Shown here piece after piece: positions 26,209 through 35,687 of a stretch of DNA of 64,000 nucleotides (position 1 is its first letter; every line of letters begins with the position of its first letter). The DNA comes from Paenibacillus abyssi. Its GTDB lineage: Bacteria; Bacillota; Bacilli; Paenibacillales; Paenibacillaceae. The position numbers were made by a program, and so were the translations under genes. The stretch covers positions 1 through 64,000 of the forward strand of contig NZ_BMGR01000010.1 of NCBI RefSeq assembly GCF_014640295.1, written 5' to 3'. Below the pieces are notes generated by a model. That model was given only the letters and a program-made list of their open reading frames with translations. It was not told the DNA's origin and made no database searches.

Positions 26209-27786
26209 CTACTCCCCTTTCCTGAATGTTGTTTCGAGTAAGGAATAGATCCTCTCGATATCAACATGCGCCCGAACATGGGCCGCTAGACGATCGAAGG
26301 CCGCTTCACGCCGTTCTTTAAATGCAATTCCCGCTTCTAATGGCGGCCACTCTTTTTCGCTGCGGATTCGGTTCAGCAGCGCACGGCGGAATCCATCATT
26401 ATGCAGCACCCCATGAACAAAGCTTCCCCATACTTTGCCGTTTGGCATCGCAGCGCCTTCCCTGAATTGGCAACTGCTCTCTGAAGCGGCTGTATCGGCG
26501 GCTTCACTCAGCACAAAGGGATGAACCGTTTCTCCTGTCCAGCGTACTTTCCCCGTATGAATCTCATACCCTTCGATCGGATACGAGCCTTCCATCCCGG
26601 GCAGTGAGCCTTGCCCCGAGACACGGACGGTCCGTTTAGCCGAAGCAAAGCTGATTTCAAATGGAAGCAGCCCCAGCCCTTCCAGCTCATCTACATCCGA
26701 CTCGGTACGCTCGGGATCCAATAAACGTTGTCCGAGCATCTCGTAACCGGCACAAATACCTATCACGTATTTACCGGCACCTGCATGCCGCAGCAGCAAA
26801 TCCGCCAGACCGGATGATTTCAAAAAGAGCAGGTCATCCATCGTGTTCTTGCTGCCTGGAATAATGACAAGATCCGGATCACCGAATGAATCGGCGCCGG
26901 TAATATAACGCAACCGGACATCCGTCTCCTGCAGCAGCGGATCAAAATCAGTAAAATTCGAGATGCGCGGAAGCCGGATCACCGCCACATCTAGATTGCT
27001 GCCGGACGGGTCTCGCATCTCCGATGTTTGGCGGTGTGACTCTTCTAACGACAATGAATCCTCAGCCTCAAGGCCAAGCTCCGGCAAATACGGCACCACG
27101 CCTAACACCGGCTTTCCGGTGCGCTGCTCCAGCCAATCCAAGCCAGGCTGCAGCAGCGAAACATCGCCGCGGAACTTGTTGATGACAAAGCCGGCCACCC
27201 GATCCCGTTCATGGGGCTCAAGCAGCTCCAACGTACCGACGATCGAAGCAAACACGCCGCCTCGATCGATATCTGCCGCAAGAATGACCGGTGCATCCGC
27301 CCATGCAGCCATTCTCATATTAACGATATCCCTGTCTTTTAGATTGATCTCCACCGGGCTCCCCGCACCCTCCAGCACGACAAGATCATATTCGCAGCGC
27401 AGCCGGTTCAGCGCATCTTTAACGATGCCTTCAGCCACAATTAAGTACTCCTCCCGGTAAGCGCGGGCATTGTAATCCCGAAGCGGACGGCCGTGAACGA
27501 CAACCTGCGAGACCATATCCTTCTTCGGCTTCAGCAGAATCGGATTCATGTCCGTCGTTGCCAAAATGCCGCAGGCATCCGCCTGCATACCCTGGGCACG
27601 GCCGATCTCTTTGCCGTCCCAAGTCACATAAGAATTCAGCGACATGTTCTGCGATTTGAACGGGGCTGTATTCAATCCATCCTGCACAAAAATACGGCAG
27701 AGCGCCGTCGTGAGCAGACTTTTGCCCACGTCCGAGGCCGTTCCTTGAATCATAATAGTGCTTGCGAGCTTTTGCTGCCTACTCAT
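26209..27786 (-). CDS. cobQ: Cobyric acid synthase
   Basis: 525 residues. CobQ/CbiP amidates four side chains of adenosylcobyrinic acid a,c-diamide using glutamine. The N-terminal dethiobiotin-synthetase-like ATPase begins MIQGTASDVGKSLL. The C-terminal class I glutamine amidotransferase has the nucleophile in VIGICAGYEMLG and the His in WGSFVHGVLHND. The start overlaps cobD by four bases. It is the only enzyme here that acts before cobyric acid, so the cell may take up incomplete corrinoids. Confidence 0.96.
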   Translation of the reverse strand: MSRQQKLASTIMIQGTASDVGKSLLTTALCRIFVQDGLNTAPFKSQNMSLNSYVTWDGKEIGRAQGMQADACGILATTDMNPILLKPKKDMVSQVVVHGRPLRDYNARAYREEYLIVAEGIVKDALNRLRCEYDLVVLEGAGSPVEINLKDRDIVNMRMAAWADAPVILAADIDRGGVFASIVGTLELLEPHERDRVAGFVINKFRGDVSLLQPGLDWLEQRTGKPVLGVVPYLPELGLEAEDSLSLEESHRQTSEMRDPSGSNLDVAVIRLPRISNFTDFDPLLQETDVRLRYITGADSFGDPDLVIIPGSKNTMDDLLFLKSSGLADLLLRHAGAGKYVIGICAGYEMLGQRLLDPERTESDVDELEGLGLLPFEISFASAKRTVRVSGQGSLPGMEGSYPIEGYEIHTGKVRWTGETVHPFVLSEAADTAASESSCQFREGAAMPNGKVWGSFVHGVLHNDGFRRALLNRIRSEKEWPPLEAGIAFKERREAAFDRLAAHVRAHVDIERIYSLLETTFRKGE

Positions 27787-28886
27787 CCGATCGCCTCCGC
27801 TTCTGCTGCCGGCATGGCAAGCACCGATTTAAGCACGGAGAGCAGCTGCTCGTTCTGTTCACGCAGGCGGATCGCAATCCGGAACCATGAATGGTCCAAT
27901 CCTTCAAACAATGAAGCATCGCGGATGAGAATGCCCTGTTTACCAAGCTCCTGCTGCAGGGTTGAGGCTTGCCATATCGATTCGGCGGGCAGCCCCGCCA
28001 ACAAATAATTCGTGTCGCTTTCGTTCACCCTGAGGCCAAGGGAACGAAGCCGCTCTATAAACCAAGGGCGCTCCCCTGCCAGCCAAGACAATGTGCGCGC
28101 TTCGTACGCTTTGTCCTGCAAAACTGCACAGCCGATAAGCTGGGCCAGAGAATTGACGCTCCAGGGAACCTGAAGCTCCCGCAGAGCAGCGATCCGGTCA
28201 GCTTTCCCTACAATATAACCAAGCCGGATTCCTGGGATCGCGTAAAATTTCGTCAGCGAGCGAACGACAAAAAGCCGATCGGACATCACCGCATCGCGAA
28301 TGAGGCTGAAGCGCTCACTACCTTGCACAAAATCCAAAAACGCTTCATCGACGACAAACGAATGGCCGTTTTTCATCCCTTCAACAATAATCCCAGGTGC
28401 GATTCGCCTGCCGGTCGGATTGTTCGGCGATCCGAGAAACCACAAGTCAGGCTGTTTTTTCATACCGCGTATTTGCTTTGAAGCAAGTTCAAACGAAGCT
28501 CCGCTGTCGAGCTGCAGCGTTACGATCTCCGCATCTGCTTTGGCTGCCGCCTCTCCATATTCGGAAAAGCAAGGAACTGTTAATCCGACCCGTGACGGTT
28601 TTATATAGCGCACAACCAAATCAATTAACTCTGCCGCCCCGTTGCCAACAAGAATACAGCTCTCATCTATGCCGTGCCGGGCTGCCAATGCTTGCCTCAG
28701 CTCACGAACTGCAGGATCCGGATACGTATGAATACGATCCGCATACTCCCGCAGGATCGTTCTTACGATGTCCGGCGGTCCGAATGGATTCATATTCGAG
28801 CTAAAATCGATAAACCCGTCCTCCGATCGGCCGAATGCCTCGGCAGCCGTCCTTAAGTCACCACCATGTCCATATCGTTCGAGCAT
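27783..28886 (-). CDS. cobD: L-threonine-O-3-phosphate decarboxylase
   Basis: 367 residues, a class I/II PLP aminotransferase fold. CobD makes (R)-1-amino-2-propanol phosphate for the CbiB step. Seen are HGGDLRTAAEAFG at the start, ILVGNGAAELIDLV, DLWFLGSPNNPTGR, the Asp of FVVDEAFLDF and the PLP-lysine region VRSLTKFYAIPGIRLGY. ATG at 28886 follows GAGGAGG; an 18-codon upstream extension inside cobS is rejected. In the Salmonella sense of the name; HisC-like paralogues are excluded by context. Confidence 0.93.
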   Translation of the reverse strand: MLERYGHGGDLRTAAEAFGRSEDGFIDFSSNMNPFGPPDIVRTILREYADRIHTYPDPAVRELRQALAARHGIDESCILVGNGAAELIDLVVRYIKPSRVGLTVPCFSEYGEAAAKADAEIVTLQLDSGASFELASKQIRGMKKQPDLWFLGSPNNPTGRRIAPGIIVEGMKNGHSFVVDEAFLDFVQGSERFSLIRDAVMSDRLFVVRSLTKFYAIPGIRLGYIVGKADRIAALRELQVPWSVNSLAQLIGCAVLQDKAYEARTLSWLAGERPWFIERLRSLGLRVNESDTNYLLAGLPAESIWQASTLQQELGKQGILIRDASLFEGLDHSWFRIAIRLREQNEQLLSVLKSVLAMPAAEAEAIG

Positions 28887-28911
28887 TCTAATCCTCCTCG
28901 CTATCCATAAT

Positions 28912-29721
28912 TTATAGGTGCATCCAAATGGCCAGCGCAATCAACAAAACAACTTCAACAGCTTCGTTAATTGCTCCGTACGTATCGCCTGTTAATCCAC
29001 CAAGCTTACGGTTTAACCACCATCCCATGCCCCAGCTTGCAATGATGGTGATAATGAAAGCGGCCACCAGATAAAACATCGCCGCACCCGGCGACATGCC
29101 CATGAGCAAATATACCGTCAAAATAGCGGTCAAAGTAACCGCACATGAGCCCATAAGGTGCCTTGTGCCAACCCCGCCAAACAAACCGGCCATCCCTTCG
29201 CTGCCCCGTGCCATCCTCCAGCCGACCATTGCCATCGCCATCGCCAAACGGCTCCACACCGGGATGGCTATCAGATGCCCCATCACGATCCAGGATAGCT
29301 GCTGCTCGAGCTGAGCGGACAGTAGCGCAAATTTCAGCAGTAATAACAGCACACCTGCGATGACACCCATAGCGCCGACCCTGCTGTCCTTCATGATCTC
29401 AAGCATCCGCTCGCGCGAACGGTGGCTGAGGACGCCATCTGCGGTATCCATCCAGCCGTCCAGATGCAATCCACCGCTTAGAGCGACCCATACAGCCAGC
29501 ATCATTACAGCTGCCGGCAAAGCAGGCAGAAGATGTTGCAAGACTGCTCCGGACGATGTGACTAACAGCCCGATAAGCAATCCTGCAAATGGAAAAAAAA
29601 CGACACTCCGCCTGGTCGTTTCATTCGTAAACGCAATATGTAATGGAATCGGTAACCGGGTAAGAAACTGCAAAGCCGTTATAAAAGCCTGCACCCATCT
29701 TAAAAGGTAATGAGACACCAT
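28912..29721 (-). CDS. cobS: Adenosylcobinamide-GDP ribazoletransferase (cobalamin synthase)
   Basis: 269 residues, about six membrane helices. CobS joins adenosylcobinamide-GDP to alpha-ribazole (phosphate) at the membrane. The hallmark region FTALQFLTRLPIP type start (ITALQFLTRLPIPLHIA), FPFAGLLIGLL and LHLDGWMDTADGVLSHRSRERMLEIMKDSRVGAMG with its Asp-rich metal site are clear. The gene overlaps cbiB by 22 bases. No cobT or bluB lies near to supply activated dimethylbenzimidazole. Confidence 0.94.
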   Translation of the reverse strand: MVSHYLLRWVQAFITALQFLTRLPIPLHIAFTNETTRRSVVFFPFAGLLIGLLVTSSGAVLQHLLPALPAAVMMLAVWVALSGGLHLDGWMDTADGVLSHRSRERMLEIMKDSRVGAMGVIAGVLLLLLKFALLSAQLEQQLSWIVMGHLIAIPVWSRLAMAMAMVGWRMARGSEGMAGLFGGVGTRHLMGSCAVTLTAILTVYLLMGMSPGAAMFYLVAAFIITIIASWGMGWWLNRKLGGLTGDTYGAINEAVEVVLLIALAIWMHL

Positions 29722-30683
29722 CCGAGCAATCCCCCCGCAAATATTAAAATACTGACGCCATACAGTAAACGTACCGTTCGGATGATATCATGAGCTTCAA
29801 GGCGCCTCACCGGCCATCCCATCCGTGCTCTTTCACTGGGCCTTCCGAAGTAATAATTCAATCCCCCCAGTTCAACGCCGAGCGCTCCTGCTACCGCCGC
29901 CTCCGGAATACCGCTGTTTGGGCTCGGATGCAGCCTGGCGAATCGCACCATGGATCTCCACCCTCTTAATGAGGATAGGCCTCTCATAGGAAGTGCACAT
30001 ATGAGAAGCAGTAAACCGGTCAAACGTGCGGGCAAATAGTTCATGATATCGTCCCAGCGGGCGGATGCAAAGCCAAAGTCAGCATATTTCTCGTTCTTAT
30101 AACCAACCATCGAATCCAGCGTATTGGCTGCCCGATAGAACATGGCAAGCGGCGCACCGCCAAGAAATGCATAGAAAAGCGGTGATACGACTGCATCCAC
30201 CGTATTTTCCGCAACCGTCTCCACCGTTGCCCGCGAAGCCTCGGAGGCATCCAGGCGATCCGTATCCCTGCCGACAATATAACCCGTGAACATCCTCGCT
30301 TCATCCATACGCCCTTCGATGAGAGGCCTGTACACAAGCATCGCCGCGTCCTTTAAGCCTTTGACCGCAATCGTAGTGGAAATAAACCACGTATTCAAGG
30401 CATAACCAAGCCAAGGATGGATAACATCCGCCAAGGAGATCGTTAACCACATCGCAGCAAAGGACAAGGTAATGGTGATGAGCGTAAGCATCCCTCCACG
30501 AAAGCGGGCTTTGCTGCCTGAACCCATCGCCGCGGAATAATAAAGCTTCTGCTCCAGCAGCTTGATCAGCTGTCCAATTCGGATGACCGGATGAACCGGC
30601 CGCTTCGGATCGCCAATCAGCCAATCGAACAGCAGCGCAGCGCTGATCATCAACAGAATCTCCTGTAAAGAATAAAAAATCAT
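29700..30683 (-). CDS. cbiB: Adenosylcobinamide-phosphate synthase
   Basis: 327 residues, membrane protein. CbiB attaches aminopropanol phosphate to adenosylcobyric acid. Signature stretches are LIGDPKRPVHPVIRIGQLI, TGYIVGRDTDRLDASEASRATVETVAENTVDAVVSPLFY and the GGLNYYFGR segment near the end. It overlaps cobU by four bases at its start. Together with cbiZ and cobD it forms the trim-and-rebuild step of the pathway. Confidence 0.95.
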   Translation of the reverse strand: MIFYSLQEILLMISAALLFDWLIGDPKRPVHPVIRIGQLIKLLEQKLYYSAAMGSGSKARFRGGMLTLITITLSFAAMWLTISLADVIHPWLGYALNTWFISTTIAVKGLKDAAMLVYRPLIEGRMDEARMFTGYIVGRDTDRLDASEASRATVETVAENTVDAVVSPLFYAFLGGAPLAMFYRAANTLDSMVGYKNEKYADFGFASARWDDIMNYLPARLTGLLLLICALPMRGLSSLRGWRSMVRFARLHPSPNSGIPEAAVAGALGVELGGLNYYFGRPSERARMGWPVRRLEAHDIIRTVRLLYGVSILIFAGGLLGWCLITF

Positions 30684-31276
30684 TGATCTTCATCCCACCT
30701 GAAAGAGATCGATTTCAATTCGACCGGAATGCCTGCTGTTACTAAAAACACGCTGCTTGAGATCTCCGCCATCCTGCGGTTCAAACGGCCTGCCGCATCC
30801 CGAAAACGACGGCCAAGCGGATATTCGGGAACAATGCCGCTGCCTACCTCATTGGTAACGAATAAAAGCGGCAAAGGGTACTCAACTGCGATATTCACAA
30901 GCCGGGTCATCTGTTCCTCTAATGCCGCTTCATGCTGCTCATTCCACTTCGTACTCTCGGAGCCGATCCGCAGCATCCAATTCGTCAGCCATAAAGTTAG
31001 GCAATCAACCAGCACAGCAGGCCGCTCTTGTATCTCTGCTGCCTCCTGTTCGATTGTTTTCAGCTTGGAGACCAATTCGAAAGGCGTTTCCTCCGTCTCC
31101 CACGCAAAGCCCGACATTTCCCGCTCCTGCCGATGCTTCCCGATCCGCTGCCGCATCTCCTCATCGTAGGGCTGCAGAGTAGCCAGATAGATGCCTCTAC
31201 CTGCACACCGCATCGCATACTTCTCGGCAAACGCGCTCTTGCCGCTTCGCGCGCCGCCCGTTATAAGAACCGCCAT
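30680..31276 (-). CDS. cobU: Adenosylcobinamide kinase / guanylyltransferase
   Basis: 198 residues. Bifunctional CobU phosphorylates adenosylcobinamide and transfers GMP to it. The P-loop GGARSGKSAFAE is at residues 7-18, YLATLQPYDEEMRQRIGKHRQER holds the guanylylated His region, and VLVDCLTLWLTN and FVTNEVGSGIVPEYPLGRRFRD follow. The ATG immediately abuts the btuD stop. Full length for the family. Confidence 0.95.
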   Translation of the reverse strand: MAVLITGGARSGKSAFAEKYAMRCAGRGIYLATLQPYDEEMRQRIGKHRQEREMSGFAWETEETPFELVSKLKTIEQEAAEIQERPAVLVDCLTLWLTNWMLRIGSESTKWNEQHEAALEEQMTRLVNIAVEYPLPLLFVTNEVGSGIVPEYPLGRRFRDAAGRLNRRMAEISSSVFLVTAGIPVELKSISFRWDEDQ

Positions 31277-32088
31277 TACGAACCGCCCTCCATCTTTTGC
31301 TTCGACGCGTGCATCCGCTGAGGCTGCAGCAGCACCTGTGGACAGCCGATTACCGGATGCTTCATAACGATTGCCTCGGTACCGTACACCTTGCGAATGT
31401 TCTCCGCAGTCAATACTTCAAGCGGCGTGCCAAGTCCGGCAACCTTGCCTTCGTGAAGAACCACCAAACGGTCGCAATACTGCGCAGCCAAGTTTAAGTC
31501 ATGCAAAACCGCCACCACAGTAAGGCCGTTGCTTTGCTGCCATTCGCGGACCGAATCCAGCAGCTGCACCTGAAATCCGATATCAAGATAAGTGGTCGGC
31601 TCATCCAGGAAGATCAACTGCGGCTGCTGTGCCATTACTTTTGCAAGTGCAACTCTTTGCCGTTCACCGCCACTGAGCTGATCCATTCTGCGCTCCGCAA
31701 AAGACGACAGCCCCATCATTTCCAGAGCATGATCAATAATCGCTTCCGAATTGGCCTCTTCATCCCCGAGCCAATTCTGGTAAGGAAAGCGTGCCATCGC
31801 CACAACTTCTCTAACGGAGAAAGAAGTGCTCGGCAGCCCTTCCTGCCGCAGTACAGCCAGCCATCTGGCAAGCGATTTCCGGTTGTATTCATCAACCTTT
31901 TTGTCCCGCAATCGGACTTCGCCGGCTTGAAACGGCTCCACGCCCGACAATATGCTAAGCAGCGTAGACTTGCCTGCGCCGTTGGGCCCGATAATGCCAA
32001 CCATTTGCCCTTCTTCCAGGGAGAAGCTCACACCGTCCAAAATTCGCTGCTCCCCCGCTTTTTTGACAAGCTGCTTTACGTGAATCAA
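31276..32088 (-). CDS. btuD: Corrinoid ABC transporter ATPase
   Basis: 270 residues. ATPase of the FecCD/BtuCD class: Walker A GPNGAGKST, Q-loop, signature LSGGERQRVALAK, Walker B LIFLDEPTTYLD and switch His. TTG at 32088 is taken as start, since GGGGGG lies eight bases before it inside the end of btuC; a longer reading that would begin 84 bases upstream overlaps btuC deeply. Substrate, cobalamin or cobinamide, is inferred from the riboswitch and the operon. In isolation it could be a siderophore importer ATPase. Confidence 0.9.
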   Translation of the reverse strand: MIHVKQLVKKAGEQRILDGVSFSLEEGQMVGIIGPNGAGKSTLLSILSGVEPFQAGEVRLRDKKVDEYNRKSLARWLAVLRQEGLPSTSFSVREVVAMARFPYQNWLGDEEANSEAIIDHALEMMGLSSFAERRMDQLSGGERQRVALAKVMAQQPQLIFLDEPTTYLDIGFQVQLLDSVREWQQSNGLTVVAVLHDLNLAAQYCDRLVVLHEGKVAGLGTPLEVLTAENIRKVYGTEAIVMKHPVIGCPQVLLQPQRMHASKQKMEGGS

Positions 32089-32092
32089 TTCA

Positions 32093-33130
32093 TCATCCCC
32101 CCTTCGCAAGACCGGCTTTACGGCGTTTAAGCAAATAAGCGAAGAAAGGCGCCCCGATAAACGCAGTAACAATGCCCAGCTGAATTTCTTTCGGGCTTAA
32201 TATCGTGCGCGCAAGTGTATCCGCCCATAACACATAGATCCCGCCGCCGATCGCCGAGATCGGCACGATCAGGCGATAATCCGGTCCAACGATCAGGCGG
32301 ACCAAATGCGGAACGACGAGACCGACGAAGCCAACAACCCCTGATACGGATACCGCCGCTGCCGTCAGCAGTGTAGAAACAATCAGTACGATTAATTTAG
32401 TGCGTTCCACGCGAACGCCCAGATGCGCTGCATGTCTCTCTCCCAGCACAAACAAATTAAGTGAACGTGAATAATAGCTCAGCACCGGCAAACCGATTAG
32501 CAGAAAGGGAAGCATCATGCTCACATGGCCCCAATTGCGCTTGGCCAGGCTGCCCATCAGCCAAAACAGGATTTCATTGATCACCCCTTGGGACAGTGAA
32601 ACCATGTAGGATACAAATGCGCTAAGGAAGGCTTGCACGATGACACCGGACAAAATAAGCGTTTCTATCCCCATCTTTCCTTGTGACCTCGCCAGCCAGA
32701 ATACGGCAAATAACGTCATCATCCCTGTCGCAAATGCGATGATCGGGATCGACCACATTCCAATAAAGGTCTGCAGGCCGAATAAGATCAAAAACGCCGC
32801 TCCAATCGAGCTGCCCGAGGCAACGCCAAGCGTGTATGGATCAGCAAGCGGATTGCGCAACACCCCTTGAAATCCTGCTCCCGCCAATGCCAAACAGGCT
32901 CCCACAAGTATAGCGAGCATGACGCGCGACAATCTGACCTGAACAATAATTGCTTCTTCCAACTTCGTCCACGCTACAGGCCTATCTGCCATCCACGGAA
33001 GCTGATGCAGCAGGATGCTCCACACCTTCATGAACGGAAAACCGGCAGAGCCGATGGATAAAGCAAGCACAATGGATGCGGCAAGGAGGAGCATCGCTGC
33101 TCCTCCATAACCGAAAAGTTTTATTCGCAT
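32093..33130 (-). CDS. btuC: Corrinoid ABC transporter permease
   Basis: 345 residues, about ten membrane helices of the FecCD family (VRLSRVMLAILVGACLALAGAGFQGVLRNPLADPYTLGVASG is the family hallmark; GVVGFVGLVVPHLVRLIVGPDYR is the coupling region). It sits between the binding protein and ATPase genes, six bases downstream of btuF. Transport of corrinoids is inferred from context. Confidence 0.92.
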   Translation of the reverse strand: MRIKLFGYGGAAMLLLAASIVLALSIGSAGFPFMKVWSILLHQLPWMADRPVAWTKLEEAIIVQVRLSRVMLAILVGACLALAGAGFQGVLRNPLADPYTLGVASGSSIGAAFLILFGLQTFIGMWSIPIIAFATGMMTLFAVFWLARSQGKMGIETLILSGVIVQAFLSAFVSYMVSLSQGVINEILFWLMGSLAKRNWGHVSMMLPFLLIGLPVLSYYSRSLNLFVLGERHAAHLGVRVERTKLIVLIVSTLLTAAAVSVSGVVGFVGLVVPHLVRLIVGPDYRLIVPISAIGGGIYVLWADTLARTILSPKEIQLGIVTAFIGAPFFAYLLKRRKAGLAKGG

Positions 33131-33136
33131 CGTTCT

Positions 33137-34156
33137 TTATTTGACAAGATCCGGATGGATGGCTTTGGCCATCTCCAGCAGCCCGTCCGTCAAACGCGGA
33201 CCTACTCGAACAAGCGGATCATTGGCAACGGCAAACACTTGATCGTTTTTCACCGCATCGATTTGATCCCAGCCCGGGCGGCTCTGAATCAATTCCAGTA
33301 TCGTCTTGTCTTCTCCCATATCCGGATAAATGATCACTTCAGGATTGCTTTGCAGTACAGTCTCGGCATCGATCTGAAACCAGCCCTCTTGATCTCCGGC
33401 AATATTCTCGCCGCCAGCAAGCGTCAGCAGCTCGTCCAGGAATTCGCCTTTCCCGACAGAATAACCCGGCGAAAATTCCAGATATACTCTCTTTTTCGGT
33501 GCATCTTTCACTGCTTCTACAACCTGCTGCTTCACAGCACGCATTTCTTCAGCAACCGCTGAGGCCTGCTCCTGTTTATTCATGATCACGCCGATTTCCT
33601 CGATATGCGCGATTGTCTCATCAAGCGTTTTCGGATTCGAAGCGAATACCGTAACGCCCAATGCCCGGAGCTGTTCGATCGCCTGTGCATTCATCGAGGC
33701 CGAAGCGACGACCAGATCCGGATTCATCGCTGAGACGGATTCAATATTGGTGGTCAGGTCGCCGATCTTTGGTTTTGCTGCTGCTTCCTCCGGGTAGTTG
33801 CTCCATTCGTCAACACCGATTACCTCTTCGCCCGCTCCAACGGCAAACAGCGTTTCCGTTGCACTAGGAACCAGGGTAACGACCATAGTCGGCGCTTGTT
33901 CAAATACGATTTCAGTGCCTGTAACGTCCACCATCGTCAGCGGATATTCGGTTTGGCCGGCAGCTTCCGCTGTACCTTCGGCATTCGCGTTGTCGGCATT
34001 CGTCTCATTAACGGCGCTTGCCGGATCGTTCAAAGCGGAATTATTAGCAGCGGGTTCATTGCTGCCGCAGGCTGCCAGTATCATCATGACAATTAATAAG
34101 ACGGCTAGCGCAGATTTCTTTAATCCGTTCCATTTCAAAATCGTTTTTTCTTTCAT
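33137..34156 (-). CDS. btuF: Corrinoid ABC transporter binding lipoprotein
   Basis: 339 residues. A basic N-terminus and hydrophobic stretch end at lipobox ILAAC (Cys 30), followed by a Asn/Ala/Asp-rich linker (about 31-70). The BtuF/FhuD-type binding fold follows, with VVTLVPSATETLFAVGAGEEVIGVDEWSNYP and two lobes joined by a helix. First gene of the salvage operon, directly below the cobalamin riboswitch. ATG lies eight bases after GGAGG. Confidence 0.92.
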   Translation of the reverse strand: MKEKTILKWNGLKKSALAVLLIVMMILAACGSNEPAANNSALNDPASAVNETNADNANAEGTAEAAGQTEYPLTMVDVTGTEIVFEQAPTMVVTLVPSATETLFAVGAGEEVIGVDEWSNYPEEAAAKPKIGDLTTNIESVSAMNPDLVVASASMNAQAIEQLRALGVTVFASNPKTLDETIAHIEEIGVIMNKQEQASAVAEEMRAVKQQVVEAVKDAPKKRVYLEFSPGYSVGKGEFLDELLTLAGGENIAGDQEGWFQIDAETVLQSNPEVIIYPDMGEDKTILELIQSRPGWDQIDAVKNDQVFAVANDPLVRVGPRLTDGLLEMAKAIHPDLVK

Positions 34157-34216
34157 AATGCTTCATCATCCTCCCAAAATATCCATTGCACATTAAAAAA
34201 TAGCTGAAACCTCCAT

Positions 34217-34258
34217 CAAAAAAAAGCATTCCCGACATCATCGTGTCAGAAATGCTTT
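34217..34258 (-). terminator. Riboswitch-controlled terminator of the cobalamin operon
   Basis: Minus strand stem AAAGCATT / AATGCTTT with an inner GACA / TGTC stem, followed by at least eight T. It lies between the riboswitch and btuF, about 60 bases before the gene, so it probably acts as the expression platform. Confidence 0.8.
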
Positions 34259-34377
34259 ATGTTCCATAGAACACCTGCCAGGCTATACATCCATGTTCCG
34301 GGGATGCGCTCCACAGATAAGATGAACAAGCCAATCTCCAACACCTTCCTATGTCCACGTAGGATAAAGCGTTATGT

Positions 34378-34585
34378 AAAACAGGCAGGTCTCCTGACTC
34401 GAAGCAACCGTCCCAGCGTCTTCCCGGGAAAGCTTCCCAGTGACATGATGAAGAAACGGTTATCACCTGGCTCAAACTGCGGTGATTACTTCTTACAGTG
34501 GCGGGCCCGTGCCGGAATTTCACCGGACTTCCCTATTAAGCCGAACGATCGAATCGTGTGACGATCGATTCCGTGCGACACCTGT
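34378..34585 (-). ncRNA. Cobalamin (AdoCbl) riboswitch
   Basis: Read on the minus strand, the leader contains the conserved elements in order: AGGGAAGTCCGGTGAAATTCCGGCACGGGCCCGCCACTGTAAG (positions 34496-34538; key core GCCACTG), then a GGTGATAACCG segment, and the 3' block GAGTCAGGAGACCTGCC (about 34381-34397). It switches off the operon when adenosylcobalamin is abundant. The rest of the 34157-34749 gap is the terminator below and the promoter above. Confidence 0.93.
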
Positions 34586-34617
34586 ATCTACTAAAACTAT
34601 TCAATTATGCAAGAGTT

Positions 34618-34646
34618 ACTATAACATTTCGGCCTAAACTTGTCCA
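34618..34646 (-). promoter_or_regulatory. Promoter of the cobalamin operon
   Basis: Minus strand TGGACA (34641-34646), 17 bases, TATAGT (34618-34623): one mismatch to consensus in each box with optimal spacing. The predicted transcript start is about 25 bases above the riboswitch. Confidence 0.7.
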
Positions 34647-34749
34647 GATGAGCGGACCGGCTGCACAAACTCCCACCCCGGAATTTTATAATTCTAGCAA
34701 GTCAAAAAAAAAACCGTGAGGGGGTGTTAGACATATTAGGCAAAGAGTG

Positions 34750-35061
34750 CTAGTCGCCTGTTACAACATCATCGGTCCAGGCTAACATTCCGCCCTTCAT
34801 ATTGATAACCGAATAGCCTAGGCTCGCCAGATAATCGCAAGCTTTGCCGCTGCGTCCGCCGCTGCGGCATACCATGATGATCGGCTCGTTGCCCTGCTTT
34901 AATTCATCAAGGCGATTAGTCAGCTCGGATAACGGAATTAACCGCGCCTGGGCGATATGCCCCTGCTGCCATTCATCGCGTTCTCTAACATCAACCAAAT
35001 TCAATTTTTCGCCGCGTGTTAATTTTTCTGCTACTTCCTCTGGACTCCACTCCGGATACAT
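34750..35061 (-). CDS. Single-domain rhodanese-like protein
   Basis: 103 residues. The active-site loop VCRSGGRSGKA with Cys 65 and the rhodanese motifs NLVDVRERDEWQQGHI and GHIAQARLIPLSEL are intact. Single-domain rhodaneses carry persulfide sulfur or act in thiol redox; the substrate is unknown. GGGAG lies ten bases before ATG. It stands alone between the riboswitch promoter and the YbjQ gene. Confidence 0.9.
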   Translation of the reverse strand: MYPEWSPEEVAEKLTRGEKLNLVDVRERDEWQQGHIAQARLIPLSELTNRLDELKQGNEPIIMVCRSGGRSGKACDYLASLGYSVINMKGGMLAWTDDVVTGD

Positions 35062-35197
35062 TACAACTCATCTCCCAATCCTTTTTCGACTAACTTGGTT
35101 TCCTACTTACGAAATTCTGTAATTCTTTAATTCCCCGCGGGCTATCGCTTCATTAATTCTGTCCTCAGCAATCCGCGAAAAAATATCCATCAGCGCT

Positions 35198-35509
35198 TTA
35201 TAATCGGACAGCCGTTCCGCTAACGGCAACCATCAGCATACCTTCACGGACAACTTCATAGTCAATATCAATGCCTACAATTGCATTAGCGCCCATACGG
35301 TGTGCTTGATCCTTCATTTCATTAATGGCAATATCGCGTGCTTCCTTCAATTTGCTTTCATAGGCGCCGGAGCGTCCGCCAACCACATCCGTAATCGATG
35401 CGAAAAAATCCCGCACGATATTGGCGCCCATAATAGCTTCGCCATTCACAATGCCTACATAATCTACAATCGGACGACCTTCAATGGTTGGTGTTGTCGT
35501 GATAATCAT
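35198..35509 (-). CDS. YbjQ/UPF0145 family protein
   Basis: 103 residues. Conserved strings [60 protein letters not shown] and VSGTAV define the YbjQ family of pentameric, possibly heavy-metal-binding proteins of unknown function. ATG at 35509 is chosen, eight bases after GGAGG; earlier codons would overlap that site. Confidence 0.9.
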   Translation of the reverse strand: MIITTTPTIEGRPIVDYVGIVNGEAIMGANIVRDFFASITDVVGGRSGAYESKLKEARDIAINEMKDQAHRMGANAIVGIDIDYEVVREGMLMVAVSGTAVRL

Positions 35510-35687
35510 TTCGCATTCCTCCATTATGATAACCTTCCACAATTATACGTCATAACCGCTTTATAGGATTCATCCGGCTGCATTAAATTTTCATTAAGAT
35601 CTCTTCGTTTATACAGTAGGCGTATTGTTTCCACATGCGAATGCCTTATTCAATACCAGCAATGGAGAATAAGGCATCAGCGCACTC

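Noticed and set aside
32089-32172. Longer N-terminus of the ATPase BtuD
   Set aside because: It would overlap btuC by about 80 bases, its residues do not resemble ABC ATPases, and a TTG with a strong ribosome site lies just after btuC.
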